64,000 nucleotides of DNA from Catellatospora sichuanensis (GTDB taxonomy: Bacteria; Actinomycetota; Actinomycetes; Mycobacteriales; Micromonosporaceae). Positions 44,651-53,563 of the stretch are shown piece after piece (positions within the stretch are counted from its first letter, which is position 1; each line of letters opens with the position of its first letter). Location of the stretch: assembly GCF_007483665.1 (NCBI RefSeq), contig NZ_VIQO01000012.1, positions 62,001 through 126,000 of the forward strand, written 5' to 3'. The notes under the pieces were generated by a model, which saw nothing but the letters and a program-made list of their open reading frames with translations, ran no database searches and was not told where the DNA came from. Position numbers and translations under genes: made by a program.

Positions 44651-46834
44651 ATGGGTTTGGGTAAACGATGGCACCGCACAGGTCTGGCCGCTTTTGTAGC
44701 GGCCACAATACTTGCGCAGTCCGGCATTGAGGCGGTGGCGGTTGAGACGCCGCAATGGCAGGTGGAGGTCGCGAAGATCCCCACCACCAAGTATTCCCGC
44801 GACGCCCGCGCGTACATCAGCGAGGCGACCGAAGCGCTGCGGCCCTATGTGGGTAGCGATCTCGGTGATAGCCGGATCGATCCGGTGCTGGCCGACGTCG
44901 GCGACAAATACTTCGACGGAGCCCGGTTCAACAGCGCTGCCAATGCCGAGGTGGCATACGACAACCTCAAGCATCTGGAGGCGTTCCTCAAAAGCCGCAT
45001 GACCGGCGCCAGCCCACCGAACGGCGAAGCCGAGCAGGCACATGTCCGTGCGCTGGTCGGGACGCTGTCCGGGGTGCGGCTGATGGCCGACGCGGCGATC
45101 CAGGACGCTGAGGCGACGATCGGGCCGTTCAGGGCCAGCCCGCCGCCCGCGCCATGGCCGGCCGGAATAGCAGAGGCGTTCGCTGATCTCGACGCGGCCA
45201 GGGTTTCCTTCGCCACCGCGGACAGCATGCTGGTCAAAGCCAACCCGGTGCCGGCCACCGTGCATGCCGCAGCAGCCTGGCAGGACGCGTTCAACGTCTT
45301 GACTCGCCTGGGCATCACCTACAGCGGTGACCACGACAACGACGGCGTCGTCGACGTCGTTGAGCTGCGCTTCGGCTCAAGCCCACTGCTGATCGACTCC
45401 GACGGCGAGGGACTGACCGACAAGTTCGAGATCTACCAGCTTGCCGGCTGGACGATGCCGAACAAGGCCGACACCGACGCCGACGGCATCGCCGACGGTG
45501 CCGAGGACGTCGACGGCGATGGGCTGACCAACCTCCAAGAACAGAACCGGGGCACATCGCCCACCAACCCGGACACCGACGGTGACGGCGTCAATGACGG
45601 TGCCGAGGTGGCTCGCGGCACAAACCCGCTCGTCGCGGACAGCCGCCCGCCGCCAGTCGGAGGGCCGGGCGGTCCGGTGCAGACCACGCCGACCGACACC
45701 GACACCGACGGTGACGGCATCGCGGACAGCACAGAGGTCGACGACTACGAAACGGATCCAGCGAACCCGGACAGCGATGGCGACGGCCTGAGCGACGGGA
45801 TGGAGGTCAGCGAGTACCTGACAGACCCGCTGAGTTCCGACACCGACGGTGACGCGAATACCGACGCCTACGAGCTCGCGCACGCCGAGGACCAGGGCCT
45901 CGATCCACGGATCCCGGACGAGCGCGTTAGCACCTGGACGTACGTAACCGATTTCGTGGTCGGCCTGATCGCCGGTGACTTCTCGCCCAAAGACTCGATG
46001 GCGTGGCTGGCAGGCTACCTGTGCTCTGGTGGTTTGAGCCTGATCCCAGTGGTCGGCTGGGTGCTCGGCGGTCTGGCAGATCTGCGTGACACCATCGCCG
46101 GGATCATCAACCAGGATTGGGTCGGCGCCGGGCTGAGCATCATGGGCCTGGTCCCGTACGTCGGTGACGCGGTGGCGATCCCGGGCAAGGCCGCGAAATT
46201 CGTGGCGCGGTACCTCCACCGGCTCGACAAGGTAATCCACTTCGTCGCCAAGTACGACAAGATCTCCGACAGCATCAAGACGCTGACCATCCGCACCATC
46301 ATGCTGGGCAACTACAGCAGGCTGACCGGTGTAGGAATGTCGGACGAGGTCATCCTGCGGCTGGCCCGCCGGGCCGACAACAGCCTGGGACGGCTTGCGG
46401 ACGCGTTGACCACCGCGGTGACGCCTCCGCCGACGCCGACACCGTGGCTGCGTGGCGCGGATGCAGGCGAGGACTACCTCGCCGACGTGGTGATGGCGGG
46501 GGTGCCGGGTCTGCGCAACCGGGCCGGGCGGATCGAGATGCCTGGTGTGCCGAGGCCGAACTCGGCGCGTGAGCCGGACTTCCTGGAGACCGGCCCGCCG
46601 CGCAAGTTGCACGAGGTGAAGACCGGTTCGCCTCACCCGGGTGGCAAACACTACCTCAAGCAGTGTGACCAGGACCGGCATCTGCTCGACACGGAGCAGG
46701 TGGCCGAAGTGCTGTGGCACTTCATGCCGCATGCAAACGGGTCGCTGGACGTCCCGCAGGACCTTTTGGACTGTCTGCGCCGGAACCAGATCCCGTACAA
46801 GATCTATGGTTCGAACGGGTCCTTCTGGCCCTGA
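44651..46834 (+). CDS. Secreted polymorphic toxin: TSP3 calcium repeats, pre-toxin hydrophobic region and PD-(D/E)XK nuclease-like C-terminus
   Basis: 727 residues. A Sec signal (GLAAFVAATILAQSGIEAVA) leads to a ~185-residue helical part unlike any family I know. Residues ~227-413 hold thrombospondin type-3-like repeats (DNDGVVDVVELRFG, DTDADGIADGAEDVDGDG, DTDGDGVNDGAEVARG, DSDGDGLSDGMEV). Residues ~434-515 are hydrophobic and glycine-rich (LAGYLCSGGLSLIPVVGWVL, IMGLVPYVGDAVAIPGKAAK), as in pre-toxin regions. The last ~90 residues carry EPDFLE (D643) and HEVKTG (E655, K657), then YLKQCDQDRHLL: a PD-x11-ExK layout. So a nuclease toxin is predicted, not shown. GGGAGGG precedes ATG 44651. Confidence 0.8.
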   Translation: MGLGKRWHRTGLAAFVAATILAQSGIEAVAVETPQWQVEVAKIPTTKYSRDARAYISEATEALRPYVGSDLGDSRIDPVLADVGDKYFDGARFNSAANAEVAYDNLKHLEAFLKSRMTGASPPNGEAEQAHVRALVGTLSGVRLMADAAIQDAEATIGPFRASPPPAPWPAGIAEAFADLDAARVSFATADSMLVKANPVPATVHAAAAWQDAFNVLTRLGITYSGDHDNDGVVDVVELRFGSSPLLIDSDGEGLTDKFEIYQLAGWTMPNKADTDADGIADGAEDVDGDGLTNLQEQNRGTSPTNPDTDGDGVNDGAEVARGTNPLVADSRPPPVGGPGGPVQTTPTDTDTDGDGIADSTEVDDYETDPANPDSDGDGLSDGMEVSEYLTDPLSSDTDGDANTDAYELAHAEDQGLDPRIPDERVSTWTYVTDFVVGLIAGDFSPKDSMAWLAGYLCSGGLSLIPVVGWVLGGLADLRDTIAGIINQDWVGAGLSIMGLVPYVGDAVAIPGKAAKFVARYLHRLDKVIHFVAKYDKISDSIKTLTIRTIMLGNYSRLTGVGMSDEVILRLARRADNSLGRLADALTTAVTPPPTPTPWLRGADAGEDYLADVVMAGVPGLRNRAGRIEMPGVPRPNSAREPDFLETGPPRKLHEVKTGSPHPGGKHYLKQCDQDRHLLDTEQVAEVLWHFMPHANGSLDVPQDLLDCLRRNQIPYKIYGSNGSFWP

Positions 46835-46846
46835 TTCCTTCATATG

Positions 46847-46872
46847 GGGGCCCGGTGGCGACACCGGGCCCC
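46847..46872. terminator. GNRA-capped hairpin between toxin and candidate immunity gene
   Basis: A perfect 11-bp stem GGGGCCCGGTG (46847-46857) / CACCGGGCCCC (46862-46872) with a GCGA tetraloop. It begins 12 bases after the toxin stop and ends 22 bases before the next start, so it may attenuate readthrough or stabilise RNA ends. Confidence 0.7.
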
Positions 46873-46894
46873 TCCCTGAGCCATAGTGAGAGTC

Positions 46895-47335
46895 ATGAGC
46901 TGGTTACGACGATCCCGCCCGGCCTACGCGGTCGATGGTGTCAAGCCGTACCGCAGCAGCGGCGGCTGGGACATCTTCGAGGGCGAGGATCTGGCCGGGC
47001 AGCCCGCAGTGGCCGAGGCGGCCACGCGCCTTCCGCAGGACCCTGTGCTGGAGGATCTGGCGGGCTATCTGTCGGTCGGCACGAAAGACGGCCGGGAGTG
47101 GAACCTCAGCTTCGAAGACGGCATGCTCATCGTCTTCGACCTGTCCCGCCCAGGCACCGACATCTTCGAGCAGGTGCTGACGGCCGCGGCGTGGACCGAG
47201 TCGGTCGAACGCGTCGACCGCAACGTCTTCCTGTTCACCACGACCGCGGTGCTCACCGCCGACACAGTTCTGGCGCACTGCCTCGACGTCTGCGGTGAGG
47301 TCTTCCGCCGACTCGGCGATTCGCCGCGGGCTTAG
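46895..47335 (+). CDS. Small cytoplasmic protein, candidate immunity protein for the nuclease toxin
   Basis: 146 residues. No signal or membrane span. The pattern is alternating beta and alpha: LSVGTKDGREWNLSFEDGML, IVFDLSRPGTDIFEQVLTAA and NVFLFTTTAVLTADTVLAHC. Composition is acidic, as immunity proteins that mask basic nuclease surfaces often are. I do not recognise a family. Its position right after the toxin in the same orientation is the main argument for immunity. ATG 46895 follows GTGAGAG; a GTG at 46886 is an alternative. Confidence 0.65.
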   Translation: MSWLRRSRPAYAVDGVKPYRSSGGWDIFEGEDLAGQPAVAEAATRLPQDPVLEDLAGYLSVGTKDGREWNLSFEDGMLIVFDLSRPGTDIFEQVLTAAAWTESVERVDRNVFLFTTTAVLTADTVLAHCLDVCGEVFRRLGDSPRA

Positions 47336-47495
47336 ACGGCAGCCAGGACATCGAATCAGAACGCGGGCTGTGTCATCGGTCGGCGTTGGCCGAACCGAAA
47401 CCATTCGCATGGAAGAAGACCGCCGAAGAAATCCCCGACTCCCTCGGCAGATGTCTGCAACGAATTTCCGGCGCAGGACACCAGTTCCGCAACAG

Positions 47496-48344
47496 CTACT
47501 TCACCCGGTCGAGTATCAGGTCGACCACCGGCAGGTAGGTCTCTGCCCGTTCTCGCACCGGAAGGCCCGCGCGACGGCAGCCCTCGTTCGTGGCGATGCG
47601 GTACATGAGCGCCCGAACCAGTAGCTGGTCCCACTCGACGCGGTCGGCCCACCGCGCCACCAGCGCAACCGTTGCGCCATGCCAGGTCAGTGCATCCACC
47701 ACGGCTACCGCCAGCGCCCAGTCCGCCGGCCGGAAGTACACCGGCCAGTCGATCACCGCCGGAGGCAGGCCGTCAGCGAACATCACGTTGCCGAGCAGAT
47801 CGCCATGGACCGGCTGGGCCGGAAGATCCACCGGCCGTCGCGACAGGGCCAGCGGCTCCAGCAGCTCCGCCATCGTCTCACCGCCCTGCAGGGCAAGCTC
47901 TTCCCACGCGATGCGGTCGCCGAAGGTCCATGGATCGTCGCGCTCATCCAGGAACGGCGGTCGCGCCAGTCCGGCAATGGCTTCGTGGAAAGCCTCACCT
48001 GCCGCGAGGATCTCGTCCCAGCGTCGGGCATCGGGCGTACCGGGCGTCAACTGCCAGGCCTGCCAACCACTCACGACCCAGCCGCCGTCGGCCGCCCGTA
48101 CCGGCCGCGCCACTCGAAATCCTGCGGTCTCGGTCACCGCGGACAGCACCTCGGCGACCCATACCGTCTCCGCCGCCAGCCCGCCGGGCTTGAGCACGAT
48201 GTCGCCGGAACGCCAAGTCCGGCCCTGACCGCCCGGCAACCGCACCGCGTCCTCGCGTGCCCCGAATGCTGCCATGACCGCTGGTGGTGGAATCTCGCGA
48301 AGCACCACGGCATCGTAGTAACCAGGTCCGGCAGAGTCGATCAC
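47496..48344 (-). CDS. Aminoglycoside phosphotransferase-like (APH) family protein
   Basis: 282 residues, close to the TIGR02569 group. Kinase-like elements: LPGGQGRTWRSGDIVLKPGG (nucleotide-binding loop and Lys), catalytic HGDLLGNVMF and metal-binding VIDWPVYFRPADWALAVAVV. It phosphorylates an unknown small molecule. The start at GTG 48344 is tentative; a GTG closer to LREIPPPAVMAAFG is possible. Divergent from the DUF899 gene. Confidence 0.85.
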   Translation of the reverse strand: MIDSAGPGYYDAVVLREIPPPAVMAAFGAREDAVRLPGGQGRTWRSGDIVLKPGGLAAETVWVAEVLSAVTETAGFRVARPVRAADGGWVVSGWQAWQLTPGTPDARRWDEILAAGEAFHEAIAGLARPPFLDERDDPWTFGDRIAWEELALQGGETMAELLEPLALSRRPVDLPAQPVHGDLLGNVMFADGLPPAVIDWPVYFRPADWALAVAVVDALTWHGATVALVARWADRVEWDQLLVRALMYRIATNEGCRRAGLPVRERAETYLPVVDLILDRVK

Positions 48345-48491
48345 ATTCTGACCATCGCTCCGACACGCAAGTCCATCGTGCCGGGCGTTCCCGCTCCGGC
48401 ACGCGGCTGCCGGTTACGACCCTGACGGAATCTTCGGGTATCTATACTAGAAGGTCAGTGTTGGCCAAGGCGAACGAAAGAGATGTTGATC

Positions 48492-49178
48492 ATGGCTGCT
48501 CTGCCACCCGTTGTCGACTCCGCCACCTGGCACAAGGAGCTGGACGAGCTGCGCGCACGCGAGAAGGCGGCCACCAGGGAGCTCGACGCGATCGCCGCTC
48601 AGCGACGCAGGCTCCCCATGGTGAGGGTGCCCGAATACACCCTGGTCGGAGCCGAAGGGCCGGTACGGCTCGTCGATGTCTTCGACGGCAGGTCGCAGTT
48701 GATCGTCTACAACCACATGTGGGACCCCGATCCGAACGCGCAGTGGCAGTGCGGCGGCTGCACCAGTCTCACGTCGTCGTACACCCGGCTGGACTTCCTC
48801 GAAAACTACGATGCACGATTCGTGATCGTCACCCAGGGACCGATCGAGGCGGCCCTCGCCTACGCCGAACGCGTCGGCAACAAGATGACGTGGTACTCCA
48901 CCGCCGACAGCCCGTTCGGGGCCGACGTCGACGCACCGCCCGGTGGCGGGTTCGCATTCAACGTCTTCCTGCGCGACGGCGAGACCGTGTACCGCACCTG
49001 GCACACGAGCGGTCGCGGCGTGGAACAGCTCACGTTCACGTTCGCCCTGGTCGATGTGCTGCCCTACGGGCGGCAGGAGGAGTGGCAGGACTCCCCCGAA
49101 GGCTGGCCGCAGGGGCCGGCGTACAGCGGCTGGCTCGACTCGCCCGACGTGGCCCGGCTGTACGGTCCCGCCGACTGA
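48492..49178 (+). CDS. DUF899 thioredoxin-like family protein
   Basis: 228 residues. Family pattern: W-HKELDELRAREKAATRELD, RRRLPMVRVPEYTLVGAEGP, LIVYNHMWDPDPNAQWQCGG-CTS (single CGGC pair in the thioredoxin-like site) and GFAFNVFLRDGETVYRTWHT-SGRG. Redox or binding role unknown. The start is ATG 48492 rather than 48483 because of its distance from AAAGAGA. The 147-base gap to the divergent kinase-like gene holds an AT-rich patch (near 48440) that probably contains its promoter. Confidence 0.88.
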   Translation: MAALPPVVDSATWHKELDELRAREKAATRELDAIAAQRRRLPMVRVPEYTLVGAEGPVRLVDVFDGRSQLIVYNHMWDPDPNAQWQCGGCTSLTSSYTRLDFLENYDARFVIVTQGPIEAALAYAERVGNKMTWYSTADSPFGADVDAPPGGGFAFNVFLRDGETVYRTWHTSGRGVEQLTFTFALVDVLPYGRQEEWQDSPEGWPQGPAYSGWLDSPDVARLYGPAD

Positions 49179-49411
49179 TGCCGTTTCCGGCGGCCCGGTT
49201 CAACGCCGTCAGTTGAGCTCGACTGTTGGCGAAGTCGGGCCGGACCGGCTGGAGACGCGAAGTCGGCTGGCTGATCGCATCGAAATAGCTCACGGTCGCC
49301 CGACCCGGCCTGACCGCGTCAGCGCACATGCGATCTCCCGCGCTGTGAGGTTGCTGTATTTTTCTGCTGCACGGCAACGGTGTCTTTTGGTCGCAACCAG
49401 GGTAGGCATAG
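49179..49411. other. 233-bp gene-free stretch
   Basis: Short frames only. The part near 49350-49400 is AT-rich for this genome and probably contains the promoter of the GNAT gene. Confidence 0.35.
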
Positions 49412-49900
49412 ATGAATTCAATGGCAGCGAAGGTTCGCCCGATCGCGGCAGAGGTCACCGTCAGAAGAGCCGGCATGGCGGACCTGAGCGCGATGACGGC
49501 GCTATTCATGGGCTACCTTGAATTTTACGGTGCGCCAGGTGAGCCGGCGGAGGCGACGGCGTTTCTCGCGGAGAGAATCGCGCGAGAGCAGTCAATCGTC
49601 CTGCTCGCGCGGGCCGGAACCGACGATGTCGGGTTCACTCAGATCTATCCGACCTTCAGCTCGGTACGCCGTGCTCCGGTTTGGGTCCTCAACGACCTCT
49701 ACGTCAGGCCCGAGAGCCGACTTCTCGGCGTCGGCCGCGCCCTGATCCGGGCAGTTGTCGCCCTGGCGGAGGAGGCCGGAGTGGTGCGGGTGACGCTCTC
49801 GACGGACGAGAGCAACCGGTCAGCACAAGCGCTCTACGAGGCCGAGGGTTTCACCACCGGCCATCCCGTCCGCTACTACACGCGACGGGTTTCCTCCTGA
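49412..49900 (+). CDS. GNAT N-acetyltransferase
   Basis: 162 residues. RRAGMADLSAMTALFMGYLE opens the fold, VLNDLYVRPESRLLGVGRAL carries the acetyl-CoA loop (RLLGVGRAL, R/QxxGxG/A), and NRSAQALYEAEGFTTG is the C-terminal motif of the family. Substrate unknown. Start ATG 49412 with AGGGTAGG upstream; ATG 49421 is the alternative. The AT-rich upstream and different neighbours hint at an independent unit. Confidence 0.88.
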   Translation: MNSMAAKVRPIAAEVTVRRAGMADLSAMTALFMGYLEFYGAPGEPAEATAFLAERIAREQSIVLLARAGTDDVGFTQIYPTFSSVRRAPVWVLNDLYVRPESRLLGVGRALIRAVVALAEEAGVVRVTLSTDESNRSAQALYEAEGFTTGHPVRYYTRRVSS

Positions 49901-49946
49901 CCTGGGCATGGCGCACTGACCCACCCCGACTGCAGGCCGAATCGGG

Positions 49947-51485
49947 TCATTGCAGGGCGATGTGGGCGTCGGCGAGGAAGCGGTCGCGGTCGTCTCCGTG
50001 GGCAGTCGCCGCGTTGTAGACGGCGTCGATCGCGGCGGCCAGCGGATCGTCACTCGCCAGGGCGATCAGGGCGGGGAACGCGGCGGCCTGCTGCAACATC
50101 TCGGTGACGCCCTGTCGGCCGAACACGCCGGGCTCTGGTCGGAGCGGCACGGTGGTACGCGGCACCTCGGGATCGGACAGAAGCCGCCTGAAGGCGGTGG
50201 CGCCGCTCTGCTCGGTGAAGGATCGGGGCAGTGGGCGGGCGGCCTCGGCGGCGGCGAGCGCCTCAGCGATCCACCCGATCTGCTCCAGCCCGGCCGCACG
50301 CATCGCGCGGCGGGCCGCCCAGCAGGCTGTTTCTCGCTGGCGGGTGGCAGGCAGCGCCTCGATGCGGTCGAGCAGCGGGCGGTCGATCCGCGCCAGGGAC
50401 TGCGCCTGGCCGGGGAGCCCGCGGACACGATCCGACGGTGGGGCGCCTCCCCACCGCTCGGCGTCGCGCTCGGCCCGCCGGCGGCGGGTCTTCTCGACCA
50501 GCGCGTGCGCCTCAGCGGCCTGCTCGCGGAACGTATCCATCCACGGATACCGGCCGGCGTCGTCGAGCAGATGGTCCCAGACCAGGCCGAGAGCGAAGGC
50601 GTGCCGGCCCAGTACTGCCTCGTGCCGCAGCGTGGAGCCGTCGGGGCCGGAAGTCAGCCGTACGCTGCTCGGCTCGTCGTCCGGCAGCGCGACCAGCGGA
50701 TGAGGGAAGATCGGCTCGTCGGCAGTGGCCCACGACCAGCTGAAGGTCTCGCCGTCGGCTCGCTCGAGCCGGACCTCCAGGTCGCCGGCGGGCAGCACGC
50801 CCACCGGGACCTCGACCGGCGCTGGCCGGCAGCGGACCACCGCCACTCGCGGCAGGCCGGTGTCGTCCTCGTACGGGTCGGGTGGCACCGGCGCCAGGAT
50901 GGCCGGACGGCTGGACGGGCGCGGGGCCAGCGACAGCATCGCCCACTCGGCGGCCTTCGCCGGTTTCTGCTCCCAGGCGCGTCGCTGCGGGTCGGCCAGC
51001 ACGGTGCGCCACGGCGCCTCCTCGGACACCGGCCAGATGTGCAGCTCGTGCCGCTCGGGCGGGTCGTCGTCGCCACGTACGGGCTCCTGCAGGCGGTCGC
51101 GCGCGTGCACCCGAACCCGGATCAGCCCTCGCGGCACGGCGACATCGGCGATGCCCTCCGCGGCGCCGCTCATCAGGCCGATGACCGACAGCCGGCCGCT
51201 GGGACTCCAGAGCGTCACCTCGCTGATCGCGTCCCAACCGGCGTCGACCTCCCCCGCAGGCCCGGGTAGGACAAGGACACGTGCTTCGATCCAGCCGGTG
51301 TGCACACCGCAGAAGCCGATGCAGTTGTTCGGCCCGCCGACGTGCAGCAGCGAGTCGCCGAGGAGGTAGATATCCAGCCCCGACGCGCCCGGCACAGTCG
51401 ACACCTCGTACTGGTTGTAGCTGACGGACAGCCGCGCCCAGTCGCTCACGTAGGTTCGATGATCCGTGCCGGGCAAATCGTCCAC
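49947..51485 (-). CDS. Large hypothetical protein
   Basis: 512 residues, no signal or membrane span. N-terminal ~120 residues are beta-like (DWARLSVSYNQYEVSTVPGA, LHVGGPNNCIGFCGVHTGWI, LIRVRVHARDRLQEPVRGDD), the middle has a second beta set (VPVGVLPAGDLEVRLERADG), and the C-terminal third is helical and rich in Ala/Arg (AAEAHALVEKTRRRRAERDA and LASDDPLAAAIDAVYNAATA). I recognise no family. It runs alone between a GNAT gene and a kinase-like gene. Coding bias is strong over its full length, so it is a real gene. Confidence 0.72.
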   Translation of the reverse strand: MDDLPGTDHRTYVSDWARLSVSYNQYEVSTVPGASGLDIYLLGDSLLHVGGPNNCIGFCGVHTGWIEARVLVLPGPAGEVDAGWDAISEVTLWSPSGRLSVIGLMSGAAEGIADVAVPRGLIRVRVHARDRLQEPVRGDDDPPERHELHIWPVSEEAPWRTVLADPQRRAWEQKPAKAAEWAMLSLAPRPSSRPAILAPVPPDPYEDDTGLPRVAVVRCRPAPVEVPVGVLPAGDLEVRLERADGETFSWSWATADEPIFPHPLVALPDDEPSSVRLTSGPDGSTLRHEAVLGRHAFALGLVWDHLLDDAGRYPWMDTFREQAAEAHALVEKTRRRRAERDAERWGGAPPSDRVRGLPGQAQSLARIDRPLLDRIEALPATRQRETACWAARRAMRAAGLEQIGWIAEALAAAEAARPLPRSFTEQSGATAFRRLLSDPEVPRTTVPLRPEPGVFGRQGVTEMLQQAAAFPALIALASDDPLAAAIDAVYNAATAHGDDRDRFLADAHIALQ

Positions 51486-51554
51486 GGCCTGATCTTACGG
51501 CCGTCGTCATCGGACTTCTGGAACATGGTCGTTGGAGGGTGGCCTACCAACCGT

Positions 51555-52487
51555 TCAGGGCCGGCCGGTGAGGTCGATGATCAGGCGGGTCACCAGCGGG
51601 CGTAGTGCCTGCACCCGCTCACGGCGCCAGGTCGAGATCGTCGGCAGCACGGCGTCCTGGATCGTCGCGGCTCGGATCCGCCACATGCCGGTCAAGGCCA
51701 CCACGAACCGCGCAGCGTCGGTGGGCAGGGTCTGGATCAGGCGGTACGCGCGGTCCGTGGCGGCCTGACCGCCGAGGCAGTGACCGGTGCCGACGATGTC
51801 CGCGGCCAATTGGGCCAGGTCCAGCCACGGCACGCCGGCGGCCGCATAGGCCCAGTCCAACAGCGTCGCCGATCCGGTCTCCGCGTCCACCGTCGTGTTG
51901 TCGGCGCGGATGTCCCGGTGGACCAGGGCATCGCCGGCCGTCCACCGCGCCCAGTCCGCGGCGATATCGGCGGCCCGGTCCGCGTAGTCCACCTCCCACT
52001 CGTCCTCCGGCCCGGCCACGACGACGCGCTCCCAGCCGTCGAAGTCGAAGATTCGCTCGGCGACCGGGCGCAACCCGTCCGGTGCCCGGTGCCCACTCGC
52101 GGTCCGGCACGCGTCTACGACGGCGTCGATCGACTTATCGGTCCACAGCCCTCCGGCGGCGCCGGGGGCCCAGGTGGTGACCAGCGCGATCCACGGTCCC
52201 CATGCGACGGTCGCGAGGCGGCGCGGGGCCGGCACGGACTCCGGCAGCACATCCAGGACCGCCGACTCTCGGCGGACCAGCATGTGGTTGTGCGCCCGGA
52301 CCTCGACCGACATCGCCTTGGCGAACACTGTGCGGCCGTCAGCCAGCCGCAGTGCGGCGGCCGGTCCGGGCGACATGCCACCGCGCAGATCCGTGTGGCC
52401 GGTGACGGCGGTGCCGAGCGCGTCGGCGATGGCTGCTTGCAGCGGCGCCGGCGCATCGGCCCACGCGGCCCGGGGAGTGAACAGCAT
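51555..52487 (-). CDS. Aminoglycoside phosphotransferase-like (APH) family protein
   Basis: 310 residues. ALRLADGRTVFAKAMSVEVR (Lys of the nucleotide site), the brenner motif VHRDIRADNTTVDAETGSAT (catalytic D) and LLDWAYAAAGVPWLDLAQLA (metal D) define the fold. The protein lacks strong similarity to any named resistance enzyme that I can see. It may phosphorylate a metabolite or antibiotic. Not related closely to the APH-like gene at 47496. Confidence 0.87.
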   Translation of the reverse strand: MLFTPRAAWADAPAPLQAAIADALGTAVTGHTDLRGGMSPGPAAALRLADGRTVFAKAMSVEVRAHNHMLVRRESAVLDVLPESVPAPRRLATVAWGPWIALVTTWAPGAAGGLWTDKSIDAVVDACRTASGHRAPDGLRPVAERIFDFDGWERVVVAGPEDEWEVDYADRAADIAADWARWTAGDALVHRDIRADNTTVDAETGSATLLDWAYAAAGVPWLDLAQLAADIVGTGHCLGGQAATDRAYRLIQTLPTDAARFVVALTGMWRIRAATIQDAVLPTISTWRRERVQALRPLVTRLIIDLTGRP

Positions 52488-52695
52488 GCCGCAGCATAGA
52501 CCAGTCGATCAAGGTAATCGCCTGGCGAGCCCATGAGCAGCCACGGCGTTCTCCCCGGTGGGGGCGGTCGTCTTCCGCAAGGATGATCACGCGGGCCCGA
52601 GCCGCGCAGGTTCTGGCCGTTGACCGATCACCGACTCACAGCGCCGGTCTCTTTGCGCGTAGCGTCGTCTGCGGGCGCTACGCGAGAGGGCAGCG

Positions 52696-53136
52696 ATGAT
52701 ATTCACCAAGCGGCGCACGGTCACCGGTCTGGCGATCGCCTTCGCCCTCGGCCTGATCGCCGTCGGCATCTTCCTCGTCGGCGAACAGCAGCGGAAACGG
52801 ATCGTCGATCACGGCAGCCCGACCCAGGCCATCGTCACCTCCGAACACAACGACGAACGTGATCACTGGTACACCGTGAGCTACACAGCGCAGGGGCAGG
52901 CCCGCACAGCCGATCTGCGATACCCCTGGGTGATCCCCAAAATTCCGGTAGGTCAGGCCCTCACCGTCTACGTCGACCCAGACCACCCGGAGCGGATCGC
53001 CACCGCCGACGGCTATTCCACCCCGCTTTGGACTTCCCTGCCCGGCTGGTTCGCCGTCCTGGCCGTGTTCGCCGCCTTCATATCTGTCGTCGGCCGCCTG
53101 ACCTCGTCCCGCAAACAGCTGCCGGAGAACGGGTAG
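52696..53136 (+). CDS. DUF3592-like membrane protein
   Basis: 146 residues with two spans, near the N-terminus (TVTGLAIAFALGLIAVGIFL) and the C-terminus (LPGWFAVLAVFAAFISVVGR). Between them is a ~60-residue beta-rich extracytoplasmic loop (QAIVTSEHNDERDHWYTVSY, GQALTVYVDPDHPERI), the DUF3592 pattern. Function unknown. GAGAGGG precedes ATG 52696. It precedes the ESX-type toxin set by 80 bases in the same orientation. Confidence 0.8.
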   Translation: MIFTKRRTVTGLAIAFALGLIAVGIFLVGEQQRKRIVDHGSPTQAIVTSEHNDERDHWYTVSYTAQGQARTADLRYPWVIPKIPVGQALTVYVDPDHPERIATADGYSTPLWTSLPGWFAVLAVFAAFISVVGRLTSSRKQLPENG

Positions 53137-53216
53137 GCGCGTCTGCCGGCAGCAGGCATCCCCCGAATCAACCCCACCGGTCGGCTCGCGGTGCGGCGGC
53201 GTTGTAGGGTGCCTGC

Positions 53217-53546
53217 ATGAGCGGGGAGGTACGGGCCGATCCGGTCGAGCTGGCGCGTGTCGCGCAGTCCTGTCTGGACGGCTCGCAGGATCTCGCGACG
53301 GCGCTGCGCACCGTCAGGGCCGACACGGTGCTGTCCACGTCCGACTTCGGCAACGTGGCGAACGCGGGCAGGCAGAGCGAGGCCTACCACGGCGTGGAGG
53401 GCAGCGCGGGCACGGCGACGGAGCGGCTGGTCACGGTGCTCGAGGTGGACAACGAGAGCCTGCTCCGGGTGGCCTTCGCCTACCAGCAGGCAGATGAGGA
53501 AGCCGAGCGCAAGCTGCGGCAGAAGCACCGCAATATTCCGATCTGA
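53217..53546 (+). CDS. EspC/WXG100-like ESX secretion-associated protein
   Basis: 109 residues, all-helical. VRADPVELARVAQSCLDGSQ, STSDFGNVANAGRQSEAYHG (FG of the helix-turn) and NESLLRVAFAYQQADEEAER with basic tail KLRQKHRNIPI fit the EspC (T7SS ESX-associated, DUF2580-like) family of type VII partners. Such proteins form a heterodimer with or escort a toxin for export. It is 17 bases from the large toxin gene, so an operon is likely. Confidence 0.8.
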   Translation: MSGEVRADPVELARVAQSCLDGSQDLATALRTVRADTVLSTSDFGNVANAGRQSEAYHGVEGSAGTATERLVTVLEVDNESLLRVAFAYQQADEEAERKLRQKHRNIPI

Positions 53547-53563
53547 CCACGGGGAGGTCGCCG

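Noticed and set aside
45333-45890. Repetitive DNA within the toxin gene as a possible tandem DNA repeat
   Set aside because: The repetition follows from Asp/Gly-rich TSP3 protein repeats, with codon variation, so it is a protein-level repeat.
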